Assembly (NCBI GenBank): GCA_035314825.1
Contig: DATFYX010000011.1
Span: 32,518-96,517 of the forward strand
Length of the DNA: 64,000 bases
Reading direction: 5' to 3'
Source of the DNA: Candidatus Eremiobacteraceae bacterium
GTDB taxonomy: Bacteria > Vulcanimicrobiota > Vulcanimicrobiia > Eremiobacterales > Eremiobacteraceae
In this document: piece by piece, positions 61,549 through 64,000 of the stretch
How the letters are laid out: each line of letters begins with the position of its first letter
Numbering within the stretch: the first letter of the stretch is position 1
Notes under the pieces: model-generated
The model's database searches: none
Seen by the model: only the letters and a program-made list of their open reading frames with translations
Told to the model about the DNA's origin: nothing
Program-made: the position numbers and the translations under genes

Positions 61549-62439
61549 CTACTTGACGACGCGCACCCCAGCGGCGCGTTCGTACGATTCGGACACGACG
61601 CTGTAGTCGAGCTTGCCGTTGCCTTCGGCCGAGGCTTGCAGGTAGAGCTGGCTGGCCAGCGCGGAAGCGATCATCGGCACCTGCATCTGCTTTGCTGCAT
61701 CGAGCGCGGCGTTGAGATCCTTGCGCAGCAGGTCGAGCGCGAAGCCGCCTTCATGGCTGCCCTTGAACCACGTGTTGGGCAGCCATTTGTCAAGTATGTA
61801 GTTCGAGCCGGTCGCGGTGCCGATCACTTGGCGCAAGAGGTCGATATCGGCACCGGACTTCTTGGCGAAGACGAGCGCCTCGACGTCGGCCAGCATGACG
61901 ACCGAGATGATGATCTGGTTGACGAGTTTGAATGTCTCGCCCATGCCCGCCGGTCCGACCAGCGTCGGGTTGCCCAGCGCGCGCAGCACCGGCTCGCACG
62001 CTTTGAAGGTCTGCTCGTCGCCGCCCGCCATGATCGTGAGCTCACCGGTTGCGGCGCGCGTCGGCCCGCCCGATACGGGCGCGTCGAGCATGCGGATGCT
62101 GCGCTCGCGCAAACGCTCGTGGAATCGGCGCGACGCGACGGGCGAGATGGTCGACATGTCGATCACATAACCGCCGCGCTCCATCCCGGCGACGACGCCG
62201 CGCTCGCCGAAGAGCGCCTCTTCCACCTGCGGGCTGTCGGGCACCATGGTGATGACGAGCTCACTGCCGGCAGCGACGTCGGCGGGGTCCTTCTCCTCGA
62301 TAGCGCCTGCTTTGATAAGCCGCTCGACGCGTTCGCGCGAGCGGTGCGGGCACACGCGCAGGCTAAAGCCCGCGCGGAGCAGCGAGGCGCCCATCGGCTC
62401 GCCCATCGCGCCGGCGCCGACCAGTCCGATGTTCTTCAT
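61549..62439 (-). CDS. NAD(P)-dependent beta-hydroxyacid dehydrogenase (GarR/HIBADH-like)
   Basis: The family includes tartronate semialdehyde reductase and 3-hydroxyisobutyrate dehydrogenase. The N-terminal motif is IGLVGAGAMGEPMGASLLRA, the substrate motif is LDAPVSGGPTRAATGELTIM AGG, and the catalytic lysine is in GETFKLVNQIIISVVMLADV. Length is 296 residues. It is the first gene of a unit with the zinc dehydrogenase and DUF4760-like protein. Confidence 0.9.
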   Translation of the reverse strand: MKNIGLVGAGAMGEPMGASLLRAGFSLRVCPHRSRERVERLIKAGAIEEKDPADVAAGSELVITMVPDSPQVEEALFGERGVVAGMERGGYVIDMSTISPVASRRFHERLRERSIRMLDAPVSGGPTRAATGELTIMAGGDEQTFKACEPVLRALGNPTLVGPAGMGETFKLVNQIIISVVMLADVEALVFAKKSGADIDLLRQVIGTATGSNYILDKWLPNTWFKGSHEGGFALDLLRKDLNAALDAAKQMQVPMIASALASQLYLQASAEGNGKLDYSVVSESYERAAGVRVVK

Positions 62440-62478
62440 GCGGCTAGAATGGGCCGCGTGCTGGGCAAGCTCCTGGCG

Positions 62479-62940
62479 CTATTGCACCACGCGTATCTGG
62501 ATCGGCGGAGATGCTTGGCCGAACGGCACACCGTCAATGGTCAGGTGCCAGGAGAACGCGTAGATACCGGCCTTAGCAGGCGTGATCACGGTGAAGACCC
62601 GAGAGAAGGTCTGACCTGGTTGGATCACCAGGGCGTTCGTGCTGCTCTTGCTTTGCAGCGGAACGGACTTGGGAGTCCAGGGGCACGAATCTCCCTGCTC
62701 GCAGACAAGAGCGACATCACGATCCCACGGGATGTCGCCTGTGTTCGAAAATTCCACCACGACGGCGATCGGCACGCCGTTGGCGGCGATCGGAGGCACG
62801 CTTTGCTTCACGAACTGCGCGTCCGGGCCGCCCGTACCGGCGCGAGCGGTGATGCCTGCGAATGCCATGACGGCGATGACGAGCGACGTTTGAAGCCAGC
62901 GGACCGAGCGCGGCTGCGGCGCTGCCTGTGGTGAGCCCAT
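62479..62940 (-). CDS. Exported NBR1-Ig-like domain protein
   Basis: A single hydrophobic segment (LQTSLVIAVMAFAGITARAG) precedes one Ig-like domain: FVKQSVPPIAANGVPIAVVV EFSNTGDIPWDRD, then VIQPGQTFSRVFTVITPAKA GIYAFSWHLTIDGVPFGQ. The pattern of W and NTG is that of NBR1-type Ig domains found in bacterial surface proteins. Length is 153 residues. It is 45 bp downstream of the next gene and 39 bp upstream of the hydroxyacid dehydrogenase gene. Confidence 0.75.
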   Translation of the reverse strand: MGSPQAAPQPRSVRWLQTSLVIAVMAFAGITARAGTGGPDAQFVKQSVPPIAANGVPIAVVVEFSNTGDIPWDRDVALVCEQGDSCPWTPKSVPLQSKSSTNALVIQPGQTFSRVFTVITPAKAGIYAFSWHLTIDGVPFGQASPPIQIRVVQ

Positions 62941-62985
62941 GTCCCCTAGATGCCCATAGGCACCGCGCCTTAGGCCGGACGGCCG

Positions 62986-64000
62986 TCACATTCCGGTCGC
63001 CCTGACGTAGGCGTTGACGGCGCCGGTGAACGTGTTCGGATCGCTTTCCGGCAGGCAAAATAGCGGGTGCGGCTCCCAGGATTGGAAGAGCACGAAATCC
63101 GGCTGCCCGCCGTCCTGGCCCTGGTAGGCCTCAAATCGCGCCACGACCTTGCCCGCCCACTGCGCATCCGACGTGTCCTGATAATCTCCGATGTAGATGA
63201 TGCCGAATTTCATGCCGGCCTGTTTGGTCTGGGTCTCCAGCGATTTCGCGAGCGTCTGCCACGTCGGGTTGTTGAAGTCCAGGTCCGCGATGTAGAAGGG
63301 GAACGGCGCACCGTTGATCGTGCTGTACGTGCTATGCCATTGTCCGAGGGCGGTCACGACATCGGGCGAGTAAAAGCCCGCGGTGACCGGTTCGACGTCC
63401 CCGACGGCGGCGTTCGGAAATATCGTGTGCACGAGATGCACGTAAGCGCTGACTTCGGAGGCCACTTGCGAGACCGGCCACTGGCACGTGCCCGGCTCGG
63501 TAGCGACGCTGCCGAAGAAATATGGCTCGTCGACCTTGATGTATTGCACGTTCGCGCCGACCGCCTGGAGGCGCTGGAGGTACGAGAGCGTGACGGCCTG
63601 GACCGTCTGGCCGCCCCCCACGAAGCCTTCGACCCCCTCGCCGCACGCTGCCGTCGCCTGGAGCGCCGGCGCTTCGAGCTCGATCCCCATATGGTGGGCG
63701 TTGACGAATGCGATGGTCTGTTGCAGGTCTGACTGGCTCGCGGTGAGGACCCAATAGACGTAGATCCCCAACACCTTGGTGTGCGATTCGACGTTGGCCC
63801 ACGGCGCGTTTGGCTGGAACAGCTGTGGAAAATCCGTCGACCCGTGGTTGGGCAATGGCCCGGGATAGTTCGTGGCGGACGGCGGCAACGGGTGGAACCA
63901 GATCTGCGCGGACGATACGATCGGAGCAAGCGACGCATTCGGCTGCGGGTTTGCGCTCGAGGCTCCTGCGCCACAGCCTGCTGTGCATCCGGTCGTCATC
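62986..64000 (-). CDS. Exported TIM-barrel-like protein, unknown function (5' end probably beyond window)
   Basis: The visible 337 codons run to the window edge; an ATG at 63999 is possible but the preceding frame cannot be seen. The start TTGCTAGCGAGASSANPQPN looks like the region after a lipobox, so the true start is probably outside. The rest suggests a beta/alpha barrel: KVLGIYVYWVLTASQSDLQQ, MGIELEAPALQATAACGEG, VQYIKVDEPYFFGSVATEP, PFYIADLDFNNPTWQTLAKS and FGIIYIGDYQDTSDAQWAG. E and D residues at strand ends suggest a glycosidase-like site. No family is recognised. Confidence 0.7.
   Translation of the reverse strand, partial: MTTGCTAGCGAGASSANPQPNASLAPIVSSAQIWFHPLPPSATNYPGPLPNHGSTDFPQLFQPNAPWANVESHTKVLGIYVYWVLTASQSDLQQTIAFVNAHHMGIELEAPALQATAACGEGVEGFVGGGQTVQAVTLSYLQRLQAVGANVQYIKVDEPYFFGSVATEPGTCQWPVSQVASEVSAYVHLVHTIFPNAAVGDVEPVTAGFYSPDVVTALGQWHSTYSTINGAPFPFYIADLDFNNPTWQTLAKSLETQTKQAGMKFGIIYIGDYQDTSDAQWAGKVVARFEAYQGQDGGQPDFVLFQSWEPHPLFCLPESDPNTFTGAVNAYVRATGM

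Noticed and set aside
61375..62934. A 519-codon plus-strand frame opposite the dehydrogenase genes
   Set aside because: Antisense of two dehydrogenases with clear Rossmann motifs; no domain of its own.

Overview
The window is a 64 kb stretch of a high-GC bacterial chromosome, densely coding, with no rRNA or tRNA gene that I can recognise. The protein set includes paired DUF1800/DUF1501 genes, two DUF885 peptidase-like proteins, DUF5069, PQQ-type sugar dehydrogenases, an AdnAB-like recombination nuclease and many exported proteins of unknown function. It suggests an environmental, poorly sampled lineage. Candidatus Eremiobacterota (WPS-2) or a relative is my guess from general character, not something the sequence proves.

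Layout. 1-7.3 kb (minus strand): the core rimP-nusA-ylxR-infB neighbourhood, joined to the 5-oxoprolinase genes pxpB-pxpC-pxpA and interrupted between rimP and nusA by two unrelated genes. 7.4-12 kb: a YyaL-type thioredoxin-domain protein, an unknown protein, a DUF1232 membrane protein and a phytoene-dehydrogenase-like oxidoreductase. 12.1-16.6 kb: an RND efflux adaptor and pump without an outer-membrane channel. 16.6-25.8 kb: exported enzymes (DUF885, DUF1800/DUF1501, two overlapping PQQ sugar dehydrogenases, a lipoprotein). 25.8-44.3 kb: an accessory region of small exported or membrane proteins, a truncated hydrolase, a broken SnoaL-like gene, an Hcp-like and a T4 gp19-like tube protein (both orphans), a rhomboid-like protein with an altered active site, a DUF2249-CRP fusion regulator and an orphan response regulator. 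44.3-50.5 kb: an overlapping pair of helicase-nuclease genes (AdnAB-like). 51-54 kb: alcohol dehydrogenase, cupin and a short core-MetE. 54.4-57 kb: small stress-type proteins (DUF6582, DUF1345-like, HdeD, DUF1269). 57-64 kb: M48 peptidase, DyP peroxidase, AraC regulator, Uma2 nuclease, a dehydrogenase operon and two exported proteins.

The most striking signal is two families of short imperfect palindromes scattered through the window. Family R1 has arms CGGTCGAAT and ATTCGACCG around a 2-nt centre, followed by CTCCA or CTACA. Family R2 has arms such as GCGCGTTC and GAACGCGC followed by TACTACA. On the opposite strand both read as a GGAG/GTAG head followed by a hairpin, the layout of REP elements mobilised by REP-associated tyrosine transposases. 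Arms covary between copies. Every asymmetric copy (16 R1 loci and 5 R2 units) points the same way regardless of gene direction. Several copies lie inside coding sequence: in frame in the YyaL-like gene, twice in the linker between the helicase and nuclease parts of the AdnB-like protein, in signal-peptide regions, and at gene ends where they supply start or stop codons. No transposase for them is in the window.
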